DNA of 64,000 nt. Source: a virus. The notes beneath the pieces were generated by a model. It was not told where the DNA came from. It saw only the letters and a list, made by a program, of their open reading frames with translations, and ran no database searches. Shown piece after piece: positions 38,654 to 47,368 of the stretch (the stretch's first letter is position 1; each line of letters starts with the position of its first letter). Both the position numbers and the translations under genes were made by a program. The DNA is taken from IMG/VR virus record IMGVR_UViG_3300043403_000102, positions 18,089-82,088 of that record. One strand, given 5' to 3'.

Positions 38654-39501
38654 CCCACGATGTACCGATCGACCTCTCGCTTGAGCACGCCCGGGTCGGT
38701 GCCGGGGGGCAGGTGACACCAGCGCACGTCGTCGGCTCCTCGCAGGCGTAGACGCATCGCCAGGGCCGCGCACTCCTCCCAAGCGTCACCGTCGAGGCAA
38801 AAGATGATGCGTGATCCTGTTACCTCGACGGCTTCCAACCAGGCAAGCTGCTCCTCGGTGACGTTCTTGCCGAACGTGGCCACACCACACGGATACAGTG
38901 CAAGCGCATCGAGAACGCCCTCGACCACGTAGACGCTGGCCTTCCATCCGAGATCCTGCCCCCAAAGGGTCCCTCGACGGTTCATGCCTTTTGGGTATAG
39001 ATACTTAGGCTCGACCTTCGGGTGAATTGTGCGCGCGCTGAAGCCCGCATACTGCCCGGAGACAATGTGCGGAACGATGATGCGCCCGGCATAGTACCCC
39101 CGCGCAGCCACAAGCACCCCGGCTTGAAGTGCCTCCTCAAGCAGGTTGCGCTTGCGCAGGTAGGCGATGAATGCACGATGGTCAGAAGATCTTGGGTCAA
39201 GGGGATCGGCGTCCTCGGGCATCGGTTCGAGGGTGACCTCGACCTTGACCTTCTCGGCCAGCACCTCAACGTCTAAGATCTCAGAAACGTCGGCCTTGCC
39301 ACCCGAGCCGCAGCGATAGCAGTTGTACAGGCCGTTCTCGGCGTTGAGCTGCATCTTGTACTTGCGGTCGGCTTCGCCGGTCTTTAGCTCGCAGAACGGG
39401 CAGCACGTCGCATACTCCCCTCGGGCGTTGGGGCCCTTGGTGCCGTGCTCGGCCACCGCACGCGCGATGACCTTCGAGACCTTGGTGAGGGGCTTCTTCA
39501 T
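38650..39501 (-). CDS. dnaG: DnaG-type DNA primase
   Basis: 283 residues. A zinc-ribbon N-terminus is present (CCPFC, then NCYRCGSGG), followed by the TOPRIM-containing catalytic region: VYVVEGVLDALAL, VATFGKNVT and IIFCLDGDA. It is shorter than bacterial DnaG and lacks a DnaB-binding C-terminal domain. It is coupled by four bases to the helicase gene. It would prime the lagging strand. Confidence 0.88.
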   Translation of the reverse strand: MKKPLTKVSKVIARAVAEHGTKGPNARGEYATCCPFCELKTGEADRKYKMQLNAENGLYNCYRCGSGGKADVSEILDVEVLAEKVKVEVTLEPMPEDADPLDPRSSDHRAFIAYLRKRNLLEEALQAGVLVAARGYYAGRIIVPHIVSGQYAGFSARTIHPKVEPKYLYPKGMNRRGTLWGQDLGWKASVYVVEGVLDALALYPCGVATFGKNVTEEQLAWLEAVEVTGSRIIFCLDGDAWEECAALAMRLRLRGADDVRWCHLPPGTDPGVLKREVDRYIVG

Positions 39502-40835
39502 AGGGCACCTTCCTCGTCAGCCGTGAGCGCCTGACCCCCGCGAATGAACTGCCCATAGGCGAAGCCATTGTGGTACGGGCCGACGACCGCCCCGCTTTGA
39601 GCATACCGGCACCACCCGACGTTCAACCTTACGAGGCCGTTCTGTCGCTCCTCCTCGGTGCCGCAGATGGCGATACCAACGTCCGAGATCGCAGCCTTCA
39701 TGAAGCTGTCCGCGATGTCCGCCATCGACACGACCTCCTTCGATAAGCTGTCTCGCTTAGCCCACGACGCCGTCCAAAAGCGCGTGCGGTACTTCACGGC
39801 AAGGCCTCGAAGCTCGGAGTACACCCCGCCGAGCGCCCCGTACTTGTTGTCAAAGGACCCTAGGCTTTGCATAAGGTCGCCCGAGTCCACGATGACCACG
39901 GTGGGTTCAAGCCCACGTTCGGCACGCAACATCTGGAGATGCTCGTCGATGTCCTTGGCCGTGGTGCTGTAGCTAGGGAACTGCTTGATGACGAGACAGC
40001 CCCCCATCGTGTTGACGAAGTCCATGACCTTCGAGTTAACGAAGTCGGCGCGCTTGTTCAGCTCGTCGATGAGCACGTCGGCGATGGACGCGTCGATGCG
40101 ATCGATAAGGTCCGACTCGCTCATCTCAAGGCTGTAGTACACGACGGTGCCCCCGCACTCCATCGTGTACTTTGCGATATGTCCCAGCAGTTGGCTCTTG
40201 CCGAACTTGGGGGCCCCGAGGATGGTGCCGAGTTCACCGGCAGCCAGGCCCCCACGGATCATGTCGTCAAGGTCCGAAATACCGGTACCCAGACGAGGGG
40301 GGCGCTTGTTGAGGCGCCGTGCCTCGGTACGGGTTTCGAGGTCGCCTAGGTAGTCCGCGCCCATGCTGATGTCGACGAGACCGATGCTGGCGGCCTTGTC
40401 GATCTTGGCGCGGATGGCCTCGTAATCCCCGCGCGGAAGGATGGCGAGGGATTCGTTCATGGCGTTCCACATCGCCACCTTGCGGGCCTCGCCTAGGAAG
40501 GCCTCTTGGACAAATAGGCCGTCCGCTCGTGGGATCTCCTCGGCGTACTCGAAAGCCTGGGACGCGCCGATGAGTTGGTCGTTGGTGACCTTGCCCGAGT
40601 TTACCCGTGCGCGGATGTCCTGAAGGACGACGATGCTAGTCGGGGGTTTGTTGTGGCGCTTGTACAGGGCAACGGCGGACTCGACGATGAGTTGAAGCTC
40701 AGGCTTCCCCATACGAGCTGGTGCCAAGAACGGAGCCACACGCTGGAACAAGAGGGGGTCTGCGAAGAACTGATAGATGGACGCATACTGGAAGTCGACT
40801 TCAAAGGGATAGGGCTCGGTTGAGGGTGCGGGCAC
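39498..40835 (-). CDS. dnaB: replicative DNA helicase, DnaB-like
   Basis: 445 residues from GTG 40835, which overlaps the upstream gene by 35 bases. Residues 1-140 are a helical N-domain; the RecA-like motor has Walker A GAPKFGKSQ, VVYYSLEMSESDLIDR, and Walker B TVVIVDSGDLMQS. The C-terminal region ends AQSGAVVGPYHNG..., a shortened linker. It works with the primase downstream. The GTG start and 35-base overlap are unusual but no better start is visible. Confidence 0.9.
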   Translation of the reverse strand: MPAPSTEPYPFEVDFQYASIYQFFADPLLFQRVAPFLAPARMGKPELQLIVESAVALYKRHNKPPTSIVVLQDIRARVNSGKVTNDQLIGASQAFEYAEEIPRADGLFVQEAFLGEARKVAMWNAMNESLAILPRGDYEAIRAKIDKAASIGLVDISMGADYLGDLETRTEARRLNKRPPRLGTGISDLDDMIRGGLAAGELGTILGAPKFGKSQLLGHIAKYTMECGGTVVYYSLEMSESDLIDRIDASIADVLIDELNKRADFVNSKVMDFVNTMGGCLVIKQFPSYSTTAKDIDEHLQMLRAERGLEPTVVIVDSGDLMQSLGSFDNKYGALGGVYSELRGLAVKYRTRFWTASWAKRDSLSKEVVSMADIADSFMKAAISDVGIAICGTEEERQNGLVRLNVGWCRYAQSGAVVGPYHNGFAYGQFIRGGQALTADEEGAL

Positions 40836-41331
40836 TTTCGATCCATTCTCGCCACTGGCGGCGTCGGTCGGCCTTAGACTGGTACGTTAACGGAGCAAGC
40901 ACTTCACCGGAACGTTGCCGATAATAAGGCAACCAACAAATCACCGCCTTCAAACTGATAACCTCGCTGCGATAAGGGGTGCGCCCCTTCAACTGACGCA
41001 TGCGGCGCATGACAAAGGTGACGTAAGCGTCGAAGCTGACACGAGCCCGTATAATGAGCACCGCTGCCGTCGAATAGGCAGCGCGTTGGTTTTCCGTGAT
41101 GATCGAACGGGTGTTAGGCTTGGTAAGCAGGTTGCGCTCGTAGGCGACGAGCAACCTATCGACGGCCGAGTCAAGGTTGATGAACCCGTTCGGTAGGTTG
41201 TCAGGCCGCTTGATCTCATCACGAGACACGGCATCCATGGGGGGTGGTGCAACCCATTCACCGGGGCACAGAGCACCCAGCGATCTACCTATGCGCTTGT
41301 CGTTCGTCCATATGGGGGGTCGTCGCTGCAT
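40801..41331 (-). CDS. replication-module hypothetical protein, 176 aa
   Basis: MQRRPPIWTNDKRIGRS..., basic and helical (FINLDSAVDRLLVAYERNLLTK; FDAYVTFVMRRMRQLKGRTPYRSEVIS). It overlaps the helicase gene, so the two are probably co-expressed; a helicase loader or regulator is possible but there is no ATPase motif. Promoter copy 8 and a GAGAGGACCA leader lie upstream. Confidence 0.55.
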   Translation of the reverse strand: MQRRPPIWTNDKRIGRSLGALCPGEWVAPPPMDAVSRDEIKRPDNLPNGFINLDSAVDRLLVAYERNLLTKPNTRSIITENQRAAYSTAAVLIIRARVSFDAYVTFVMRRMRQLKGRTPYRSEVISLKAVICWLPYYRQRSGEVLAPLTYQSKADRRRQWREWIESARTLNRALSL

Positions 41332-41347
41332 TGGTCCTCTCGATGTC

Positions 41348-41373
41348 TATTTAGATTGAGGTGGTTGGTTTAC
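41348..41373 (-). promoter_or_regulatory. repeated promoter motif, copy 8
   Basis: GTAAAC-N13-CTAAATA, followed by the leader GAGAGGACCA and ATG 41331. This is the only site where the promoter motif and a variant of the GAAAGGACCA leader occur together. CTAAATA includes the stop of the gene at 41351-41713. Confidence 0.7.
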
Positions 41374-41713
41374 CTGTAAGAACCTCACGCACCGCAAGTG
41401 CTGCGGTTTGCCAAGCACCTACCTGCTGCGCAGCCGGAAGCCTGTCAAGGCTCAAGGCCAAACGGGCTGCCAGCGTACACAACAAACCAACCCCTGGGGC
41501 TAGAAGATGATCGGCGGTTAGACGATCGCGGAGGTGTGCAAGAACGCACACCTCTAAACTCGTTGGGGTATCAGCACGCCACACACCACGCTGCTTAAGT
41601 AGGTTGACGACTTCGATCACACCATCAACGGCATCATTCGATGTCGCAAGGTGCCTATGCATGTGTCGTTGCGCCTTCGTAGGCAGGCCTGTATTTACCC
41701 ATCTCTTCTTCAT
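41351..41713 (-). CDS. hypothetical protein, 120 aa
   Basis: Starts MKKRWVNTGLPTKAQRHMH at ATG 41713; GAGAGGGG precedes. It has a basic N-terminus and long helices (DGVIEVVNLLKQRGVW; DRLPAAQQVGAWQTAALAVREVL). It is the last gene before the 0.9 kb gene-free stretch. Function unknown. Confidence 0.55.
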   Translation of the reverse strand: MKKRWVNTGLPTKAQRHMHRHLATSNDAVDGVIEVVNLLKQRGVWRADTPTSLEVCVLAHLRDRLTADHLLAPGVGLLCTLAARLALSLDRLPAAQQVGAWQTAALAVREVLTGKPTTSI

Positions 41714-41759
41714 CAATTACCCCTCTCTTTCCTGCTTTGAATACACCCCGGCCTTTCCA

Positions 41760-42553
41760 CCCCTTTGACATTCCCTTGTGCTGTAACCCAGCAGGGGAGA
41801 CGTCACGTCTGGTGTAGATGCCTTGCGTCTGAAAGAGTGAATGATCTACTGCTGCTAACTCAGGTCGTACTAGCTGCGAGGCTTAGCAAGGAGATCTCCT
41901 ATATCGACCCTGATGGTTGAACACGTCGGGGGCACTTCCGTTCCCCGTGCTTGCCATATCTTCAATCCATCGAAGGTCTTCGATGAGGGTCCCCCCTCAT
42001 CAGGCGATCTCAACGCGGCCGACGCTATGCTGTACAGCGTGGGTGGTTGAGGCAATTTTTGTCAATTGGACGCTTAAGTCTCTGACAGTAGATCAAAGCG
42101 ACTCGCTTTGTGCTGTTCGATCTCGCTATATGGCCAAGGACCGCGAGCTTGAGGTCGTGTCCCTCTGGAAGCCGCTTGCCCATCTACATCCTCCCGTCGC
42201 CCGGACTGCTCCGCCGTAACATCATTCTCTGTCGATCTTGAATCCGTACCTAGGTCGCAGTCGGTTGACGCTGCGACAAACTGCTTACGGTGATGCACTC
42301 GACATGAAGTTTGATGCCACCTCGTGGCGGTAGAAACGGTGCCCCTTTGAAAGCCAAGGCATGTAGTTGCACTTCACTAGCGTTGAGATCGGTTTTGTTT
42401 GTCAACCAGCATCAGTTGTCGTATTCTGCGAAAGCTCGGTTAACAACCGAGGGCAGCATCTGAGATTGGTTTCTTTGTGGTGATTGTTTCCCTCTCTTGG
42501 CTGCTGTTGAGCCCCCACCGAGTTCGAGCTCGGCTGGGGGCTTTTCCTTTTTC
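41760..42553 (+). ncRNA. candidate large structured RNA
   Basis: No gene on either strand explains this 0.9 kb gap. It contains many inverted repeats: CATCGAA/TTCGATG, GATGAGGG/CCCTCATC (sharing GATG with the former, so they may compete), AAAGCG/CGCTTT, GTCGCAG/CTGCGAC, CTCGGTT/AACCGAG and a palindrome GAGATCTC. The stretch ends with a plus-strand intrinsic terminator. All genes nearby run the other way, so a plus-strand RNA is implied. Size is in the range of the large phage RNAs GOLLD and ROOL, but I cannot match a family. The 5' end is not defined. A replication origin is the alternative. Confidence 0.5.
42511..42553 (+). terminator. intrinsic terminator on plus strand
   Basis: GCCCCCACCGAG pairs with CTCGG-c-TGGGGGC across a TTCGAG loop: 12 base pairs with one bulge. 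TTTTCCTTTTT follows on the plus strand only; the minus strand lacks a T-run. It would terminate a plus-strand transcript from the gene-free stretch. Confidence 0.85.
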
Positions 42554-42635
42554 AAGGAAGCTCCGGGGTTAATGATGCGCGGCAATTATTACCTCTGGTC
42601 CAGGCCCGAGGGGTAGGAAATTTTTCAGCCTGTTT

Positions 42636-42959
42636 CTAATTGCCTGAATCCTTTGGGGTTTTTTCTTCCGACCGGACCACGTGCTTGGCGATGAACTCGT
42701 CGTACTTCAGGCCCGTGAGGCCCTTGCACATGGCGTCCATCAGGGTCCGTTGCCGGTCAAGGGCCCCGCTGAGAAGGCCGATCATCCGGTCGGCCCTTCG
42801 GTTGACCTCGCGCAGCCTGACGTGGTGGGCGGCCAATGAGATTGCCAAGATCCCCAGAATCGGCCCCGTGAACCACGTTGGGGAGTGACGCACCAGCAGG
42901 TACCCCAACCCCGCCGAGAACCCCACCACGAGGGCTGCCTGCACCTTGTTGGAGGTCAT
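42636..42959 (-). CDS. small membrane protein, 107 aa
   Basis: It has two hydrophobic segments near the N-terminus (AALVVGFSAGLGYLLV and FTGPILGILAISLAAHH), then a charged helical cytoplasmic-type tail (RLREVNRRADRMIGLLSGALDRQ). A holin-like topology is possible but the position is far from the endolysin. Other options are a membrane anchor for replication or an immunity protein. Overlaps the next gene by ATGA. Confidence 0.55.
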   Translation of the reverse strand: MTSNKVQAALVVGFSAGLGYLLVRHSPTWFTGPILGILAISLAAHHVRLREVNRRADRMIGLLSGALDRQRTLMDAMCKGLTGLKYDEFIAKHVVRSEEKTPKDSGN

Positions 42960-43168
42960 GATGTGATGTCACCTACGTCGTCGTCTTCGTACTCCCCGTC
43001 GAACCCGCACCGGCAGCAGGGCTTCTCATCCCACCAGCAAGCGCAGTGCTTCTTGTCTTCGCTGTCCTTGCAGTACCCGTGCTCGGGCCTATTGGTTCTC
43101 TCCATCTCGGCGATGGCCGCGTTTACGTAGGCGATGGCGGCATCGAGTGCTTTGGTGTTGTTGCTCAT
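42956..43168 (-). CDS. small cysteine-rich protein, 70 aa
   Basis: An N-terminal helix is followed by GYCKDSEDKKHCACWWDEKPCCRCGFDGEYEDDD: six Cys in about 20 residues, then an acidic tail. It can bind zinc. It does not follow the TLCG pattern of the 20-27 kb array. Function unknown. Confidence 0.6.
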   Translation of the reverse strand: MSNNTKALDAAIAYVNAAIAEMERTNRPEHGYCKDSEDKKHCACWWDEKPCCRCGFDGEYEDDDVGDITS

Positions 43169-44562
43169 AGGCGCCCCCTCATCAACTGGGTCTCTTCGTT
43201 CGATACCAGGCGCACGTCATGTCCCGTCTGAGCGTACAGGGTCCTGCGGGTGCGCGCGTGGTCCTCAAGCCAGGGGTTGCCTATGTCGGCGAGATCCCAC
43301 ACCTCGCACGTCGTCTTCCCCTCGGCGATGCGCTTCACACGCCCTATGCGCTGGATGATCTTGATGGTGGACTTGCCAGCCCCCGCCACAACCACAGAGG
43401 CCAGCTCAGGGATGTCCACCCCCTCGTCGAATACAGGGGTAGCAATCGCAACGTCGAGTTCGCCCCTGCGCATGCGATTGATGGTGTCGAGTCGGCTCAA
43501 GGCCCCATCAGCCCCGTGCACGAGTCGAACAGTGACCCCTAGGCGCTTCTCAAGCAACGGCTTTAGGGCCTTGCCATGTTCAAGGTGACTGACGAACACC
43601 AAGCACGGCTTCGCCGCGCCCTTGACGATCGCTGCGATGGTCAGGTTGCGGGTCTCGCTCGTCGCGACCAGCGCATGGTACGCGTCCTGCCACGTCTCCG
43701 CGGTCAGCCTTTGAATGCACGGCACGAGTCGCACGACGGGGGCCGACAGCTTCCCCAGGTCCACCAGGCCCTGCTCCCTGGCCGAATAGATCGGCTCCCC
43801 CAACGCCCCCACCACCAGAACGTTCCGGCTGTCCCCGCGCTCAAGCGGCGTGGCCGAGAACCCGAACCGCCAATAGGCGTTGTGTGTCGCGTTAAGAACG
43901 GGCAGGAAACCCGTGGCTGAAGCGGTGTGGCATTCGTCTACGATAAGGCCCCTGGCTTCGCCCAGGAGGCGCTGGACGTGGGCCGTGCCCAAACCCCTAG
44001 CCAGGGTCTGGAACGTCGCCACGGTCGCGCGCTGGGGGTCCCAGGTACCGTCCCCGACGGTGCCGCAGGTCTCCCCGGTCCTGGAGGTAATCCGGGCGGC
44101 CAACTGGCCCAGGAGGGACGTCGTATGGACCAGGACGACCCAGGGCCCCGGGATGGCTGCAACCAGGGCGGCTATGACCTCGCCCTTGCCTGCCCCGGTG
44201 GGGGCCTTGACCAGCCCTCGACCGGCCTTCAGGCAGGCCGCCAGCATCTGGGGCTGCTCTCGTTCGGTGTCGAGCCAGGACGTGTCGGCCTTCGAATCGG
44301 GTTCGATGCGGGTCCGCCGGTCCAAGATATCAACCCGGTGCCCTGCTCGCTCGGCCCCTCGGCGCACGGGCCCCAGGAACCCCGTGGGGAATGTATTCGC
44401 CACCGCGTTGAACATCCGCTGACGTGTGTCCCCTCGGGGCACCCTTGCTCCTGGGATGCGGGCCTGTGGGGGTTGGAAGCTCAGGTACCCGTCGAGCCAG
44501 GCGTGCTCGGCAGCCGTGCCGTTGACGACGCGGGTGTCTACGTTCCCGATGTGTAGGTGCAT
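43165..44562 (-). CDS. UvsW-like SF2 DNA helicase
   Basis: 465 residues. Motif I is APTGAGKG, then ATVATFQTL, LIVDECHTA (motif II), FGFSATPL (motif III), and motifs V/VI in IATPVFDEGVDIPE and QRIGRVKR. The N-terminal domain of about 120 residues is a recognition domain. UvsW-type helicases resolve branched intermediates in recombination-dependent replication, matching the SbcCD/RecA/SSB set. Coupled by ATGA to the Cys-rich gene. Confidence 0.88.
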   Translation of the reverse strand: MHLHIGNVDTRVVNGTAAEHAWLDGYLSFQPPQARIPGARVPRGDTRQRMFNAVANTFPTGFLGPVRRGAERAGHRVDILDRRTRIEPDSKADTSWLDTEREQPQMLAACLKAGRGLVKAPTGAGKGEVIAALVAAIPGPWVVLVHTTSLLGQLAARITSRTGETCGTVGDGTWDPQRATVATFQTLARGLGTAHVQRLLGEARGLIVDECHTASATGFLPVLNATHNAYWRFGFSATPLERGDSRNVLVVGALGEPIYSAREQGLVDLGKLSAPVVRLVPCIQRLTAETWQDAYHALVATSETRNLTIAAIVKGAAKPCLVFVSHLEHGKALKPLLEKRLGVTVRLVHGADGALSRLDTINRMRRGELDVAIATPVFDEGVDIPELASVVVAGAGKSTIKIIQRIGRVKRIAEGKTTCEVWDLADIGNPWLEDHARTRRTLYAQTGHDVRLVSNEETQLMRGRL

Positions 44563-44566
44563 CGGG

Positions 44567-44821
44567 TCACGCGCGCTTGCCGTAGGCGGGTCCGCACAAG
44601 GTCTTGAGGTCGCCCGCGTGGACGAACACCCGCTTCAAGCCCGCGCGCTGCGTGCGCAGAACCTGCTTGGCGATCCATCCGTACACCGTTGATAGGGGCG
44701 TTCCACTCACGCGTGCGGCCTCCGATGGAGTGATCCAGCCATCTTTAGCGAGCGCGGCCGCAAGTCGCGGTTGCTTAGGTCCTGGAGGACAGCCGCGCGG
44801 TTTCATTGGTGTTGGGGCCAT
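44567..44821 (-). CDS. small MerR/excisionase-type HTH protein
   Basis: 84 residues from ATG 44821. A Pro/Lys-rich N-terminus precedes the HTH: WITPSEAARVSGTPLSTVYGWIAKQVLRTQRAG, then a wing-like RVFVHAGDL. It would bind DNA as an excisionase-like or regulatory protein. Without an integrase it is more likely a regulator. It lies just downstream of the ParB-like gene. Confidence 0.7.
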   Translation of the reverse strand: MAPTPMKPRGCPPGPKQPRLAAALAKDGWITPSEAARVSGTPLSTVYGWIAKQVLRTQRAGLKRVFVHAGDLKTLCGPAYGKRA

Positions 44822-44831
44822 GAGGGTTTGC

Positions 44832-45488
44832 TCAACTTTCTTGTGGTTGGGGGAAACGACGGCACAACTCAAGCAGCCCGCTTTCGAGGGTGGTACCATA
44901 CCGCAGGGCGGTGGCTTTGATCTCGTCGCGGTCTTCGGCCGCGTCCAGCACGAGCCGCAGGGCGTATCGTTTCTGGTTGGTCATCGAGGCCTCCTCGGTT
45001 TGGAGGCCCCCGCCCTCGCCGTAGGCCCCGGGCCCCAGGTCGTCGAAGGTGTTGGTCTGGGCCAGGTCCTTGAGCATCAGCTCGATGTCCCCGCCCGAGA
45101 ACCCCGTCAGCGTGAGGTCGGGGAACTTGAGGTCGCTCAGATCTTTGAGCACCAGCGCGGCCTTGGCTAGGTCGGTGGTCCCACGCAGACGATTCAGCGA
45201 CAGCATCGCCGCCGCGGCCTGGGGGTCTTCGAGGTGGTCCGCAATCAACACGGGGATCTCTTTGAGCCCTGCGGCCTGGGCAGCACGGAATCGATGGTGC
45301 CCGTCGACCAGCACGAACCCATCATTGCCCGTGCGCACGGTCACCGGTTGGATAAATCCGAGCTTGGCGATGGCGTTCGTCAACATCTCGAACTCCGACG
45401 GGTCCATCGCGTTGGGGTTGATGCCTGGGTTCTCCTGTATCGCGGTGACCTTGAGATACTTCAGTTGGGGCTTCGGGGCTGCGGTCAT
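44832..45488 (-). CDS. ParB-like nuclease/CTPase-type protein
   Basis: 218 residues from ATG 45488, overlapping the sigma-like stop (ATGA). It has the ParB/Srx core: GFIQPVTVRTGNDGFVLVDGHHRFRAAQAAGLKEIPVLIADH, then AMLSLNRLRGTTD. The C-terminal half is helical with GFSGGDIELMLKDLAQ and an HTH-like segment. No methyltransferase is fused here. It could bind DNA near the origin or regulate genes. Confidence 0.75.
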   Translation of the reverse strand: MTAAPKPQLKYLKVTAIQENPGINPNAMDPSEFEMLTNAIAKLGFIQPVTVRTGNDGFVLVDGHHRFRAAQAAGLKEIPVLIADHLEDPQAAAAMLSLNRLRGTTDLAKAALVLKDLSDLKFPDLTLTGFSGGDIELMLKDLAQTNTFDDLGPGAYGEGGGLQTEEASMTNQKRYALRLVLDAAEDRDEIKATALRYGTTLESGLLELCRRFPQPQES

Positions 45489-46099
45489 GGTCTCAGATCC
45501 TCCAGGGTGCCTAGTTCGTTCAGTTCTTCGTACAGATTCCAAAGCTCCACGTCCGAGCGCAAGGCCTCCTTCACTTGGCTGCACATCCGGTAGAACTGCC
45601 TCGTGGTGACACCGAGTTGCTCGGCCCGCTCTTGAGACGCCCCGTTGTAGACGTCGGCGAGCGTGTGCTCTCGAACGACCGCACGCGCCTGCTCGGGTAC
45701 CTGCTCTAGGGCATTGTCGAGTAGGCGGTGGAACTTGCGACGCGCGTCCCTAAGGGCCTGCGTGCGTTCGACGTTCAACGCGGCGACCTCGGGCGTGGAC
45801 CCCTCGTCATCGAGCCAGCCCTCGGCCGCGTCTAGGTCGACCGCGTGCTTGATGCCCCTCGCGGCTTCCCAGTTGTCATGTATCGAATACGGACAGATCG
45901 TCCGCGCGACAAAGTTCCCCAGCTCCCTGCTCACGGCCACGTACGTGTATCCGGGGGCCTTGATGCCCTTGTCCCAAGTCGACAGAGCAATCCGCCATGC
46001 CTCCTGCTGCAGGTCCTCGGCATCGACGTTGTAGTATTTACGCTGAGCGTTCTTGATGACGTCGCGCATGACTTTGGCCTGCTCGCTTGTAATTTCCAT
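45485..46099 (-). CDS. phage-encoded RNA polymerase sigma factor
   Basis: 204 residues. Region 2 is visible at about 25-65 (VDAEDLQQEAWRIALSTWD and GYTYVAVSRELGNFVAR). Region 4 is at about 150-185 (LEQVPEQARAVVREHTLADVYNGASQERAEQLGVTTRQFYRMCSQV), a helix-turn-helix for the -35 element. Such a two-domain factor redirects host polymerase. The GTAAAC-N13-CTAAATA motif of this genome is the natural candidate target. A GAAGGGACCA leader precedes the gene, and a strong hairpin insulates it from the MoxR gene. Confidence 0.8.
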   Translation of the reverse strand: MEITSEQAKVMRDVIKNAQRKYYNVDAEDLQQEAWRIALSTWDKGIKAPGYTYVAVSRELGNFVARTICPYSIHDNWEAARGIKHAVDLDAAEGWLDDEGSTPEVAALNVERTQALRDARRKFHRLLDNALEQVPEQARAVVREHTLADVYNGASQERAEQLGVTTRQFYRMCSQVKEALRSDVELWNLYEELNELGTLEDLRP

Positions 46100-46135
46100 C
46101 GCCGTTGGTCCCTTCGAAAGTGAGAGTGAGAAACT

Positions 46136-46177
46136 ATATAGAGCCGGGGGAGAAAGTAAATACCCCCGGCTCTATAT
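46136..46177 (-). terminator. hairpin between MoxR and sigma genes
   Basis: Perfect 15-base arms, ATATAGAGCCGGGGG at 46136-46150 and its complement at 46163-46177, around a 12-base loop. It lies between the MoxR stop (46189) and the sigma start (46099). A weak T-rich tail follows on the minus strand. Confidence 0.75.
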
Positions 46178-46188
46178 TCGACTGATGC

Positions 46189-47334
46189 TTAGGGCATGAT
46201 GCCTGCGGTCCTAAAGATCGGCTCGAGCTGATACAGGACCTTCGTCGCCGCCGAACCCTTGGACAGCTTCGCCCGGCATAGGAGCTTGGCCGCAGGGAAC
46301 ACCAGGTCCGCCGAAGTCTCGACGGATTTGATCATCAGCTCCCAGAGCTTGTCGGCCCGAGCGTCGCGCTTGGCTGCGTTCGTCGGGATGACCAGGGCTG
46401 CGCACCCTTGGTACACGGCCAGCGTGCGATCGAGGCGCTTGTCGGGCTTCCAAGTCGTTTTGCCGTCGAGAAGCTCCTCGAAGTCGGGTAGGTCGGCAGC
46501 CTCGCAGTAAACCAGAAACTCGGAGGCTGCTCCCTCTCCCACGCAGCCGCTTAGCAGTTGCTGCGCCTCGATGGTACCTAGGCCGTGGATTGCGCCGCCC
46601 GCGATGGCCCGGGTGGCGACCTCCCAAGTGCGCAGCGAGGCCCACGCCTTCGACGCGTTCGGGTCTTCGGGCTTCGGGGTCTTGCGCAGCAGCTCGGGCC
46701 GCCGCGAGATGAACCCCGTGGTCAGGCCCGTGGCATTCGCGTAGGCAACCGGCCACTTAGCCATGACCATCTCCTCCAACGCTTCGGGGTCAGCGTTGCC
46801 CCCGATGGCCGCGCTCCCCGCGCCGCCGATCATGTAATCAATCCAATCGGTGTGACTCGGGGCATCCCAGCGCCAGTGAATGAACCGGTTTGCCATCGGC
46901 ATCGGAAGGTCGGTGCCGTCGGCCGACATCTCGACGGGGTTCTGAGAGGCCAGGATGCGCACCCTGCGATTGAGCTTGGTCTCACCGATCACCCGCTCGA
47001 ACACCACCCGAAGCAAGGCCTTCTGAACCATGGCAGGGGCCGTGTTGAACTCGTCGAAGTGGATCACGCCACCCCCTGCCGTGTTCAGCCGCGTGGCATA
47101 GGCCGGGGGCAGATACGAAAGCGCCCCCTTCTCGACCCAGGGCATCCCGAGGAAGTCCGATGGTTCGCGCAGGGACGCGATGACGGTCTCGCACAGGAGA
47201 CCGAGCTCGCCGCAGGTGCGTTCGACTACCGAGCTCTTGGCGGTACCGGGCTCGCCGGTGAACAAGGTCGGGAGTCCCCAGCCGTGAGGGCCTGGCGTGA
47301 AGAGAACGGTCTTGAGCATTGCTGATAGGTTCAT
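46189..47334 (-). CDS. MoxR-type AAA+ ATPase
   Basis: 381 residues. Walker A is TGEPGTAKSS, Walker B is GGVIHFDEFNTAP, then sensor I RILASQNPVE and PMPMANRFIHW. The C-terminal part is helical and acidic. MoxR ATPases act as chaperones with VWA-domain partners; the next gene upstream (47369-48628) is a VWA protein, so the pair is standard. A GAAAGGACCA leader precedes it. Confidence 0.88.
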   Translation of the reverse strand: MNLSAMLKTVLFTPGPHGWGLPTLFTGEPGTAKSSVVERTCGELGLLCETVIASLREPSDFLGMPWVEKGALSYLPPAYATRLNTAGGGVIHFDEFNTAPAMVQKALLRVVFERVIGETKLNRRVRILASQNPVEMSADGTDLPMPMANRFIHWRWDAPSHTDWIDYMIGGAGSAAIGGNADPEALEEMVMAKWPVAYANATGLTTGFISRRPELLRKTPKPEDPNASKAWASLRTWEVATRAIAGGAIHGLGTIEAQQLLSGCVGEGAASEFLVYCEAADLPDFEELLDGKTTWKPDKRLDRTLAVYQGCAALVIPTNAAKRDARADKLWELMIKSVETSADLVFPAAKLLCRAKLSKGSAATKVLYQLEPIFRTAGIMP

Positions 47335-47342
47335 GGTGTGAT

Positions 47343-47353
47343 GGTCCTTTCGA
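47343..47353 (-). promoter_or_regulatory. conserved TCGAAAGGACC leader, MoxR gene
   Basis: Reads TCGAAAGGACC on the minus strand, eight bases before ATG 47334. It includes a Shine-Dalgarno core (AAAGGA) plus conserved flanks. It is complementary to the loop of the structured RNA at 33885-34010. Confidence 0.65.
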
Positions 47354-47368
47354 TTCAGGTCTGTGACG

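Noticed and set aside
42511-42541. tRNA T-arm (GAGTTCGAGCTC) in the gene-free stretch
   Set aside because: The TTCGAG is the loop of the terminator hairpin and no acceptor, D or anticodon stem can be placed around it. I see no tRNA in the window.
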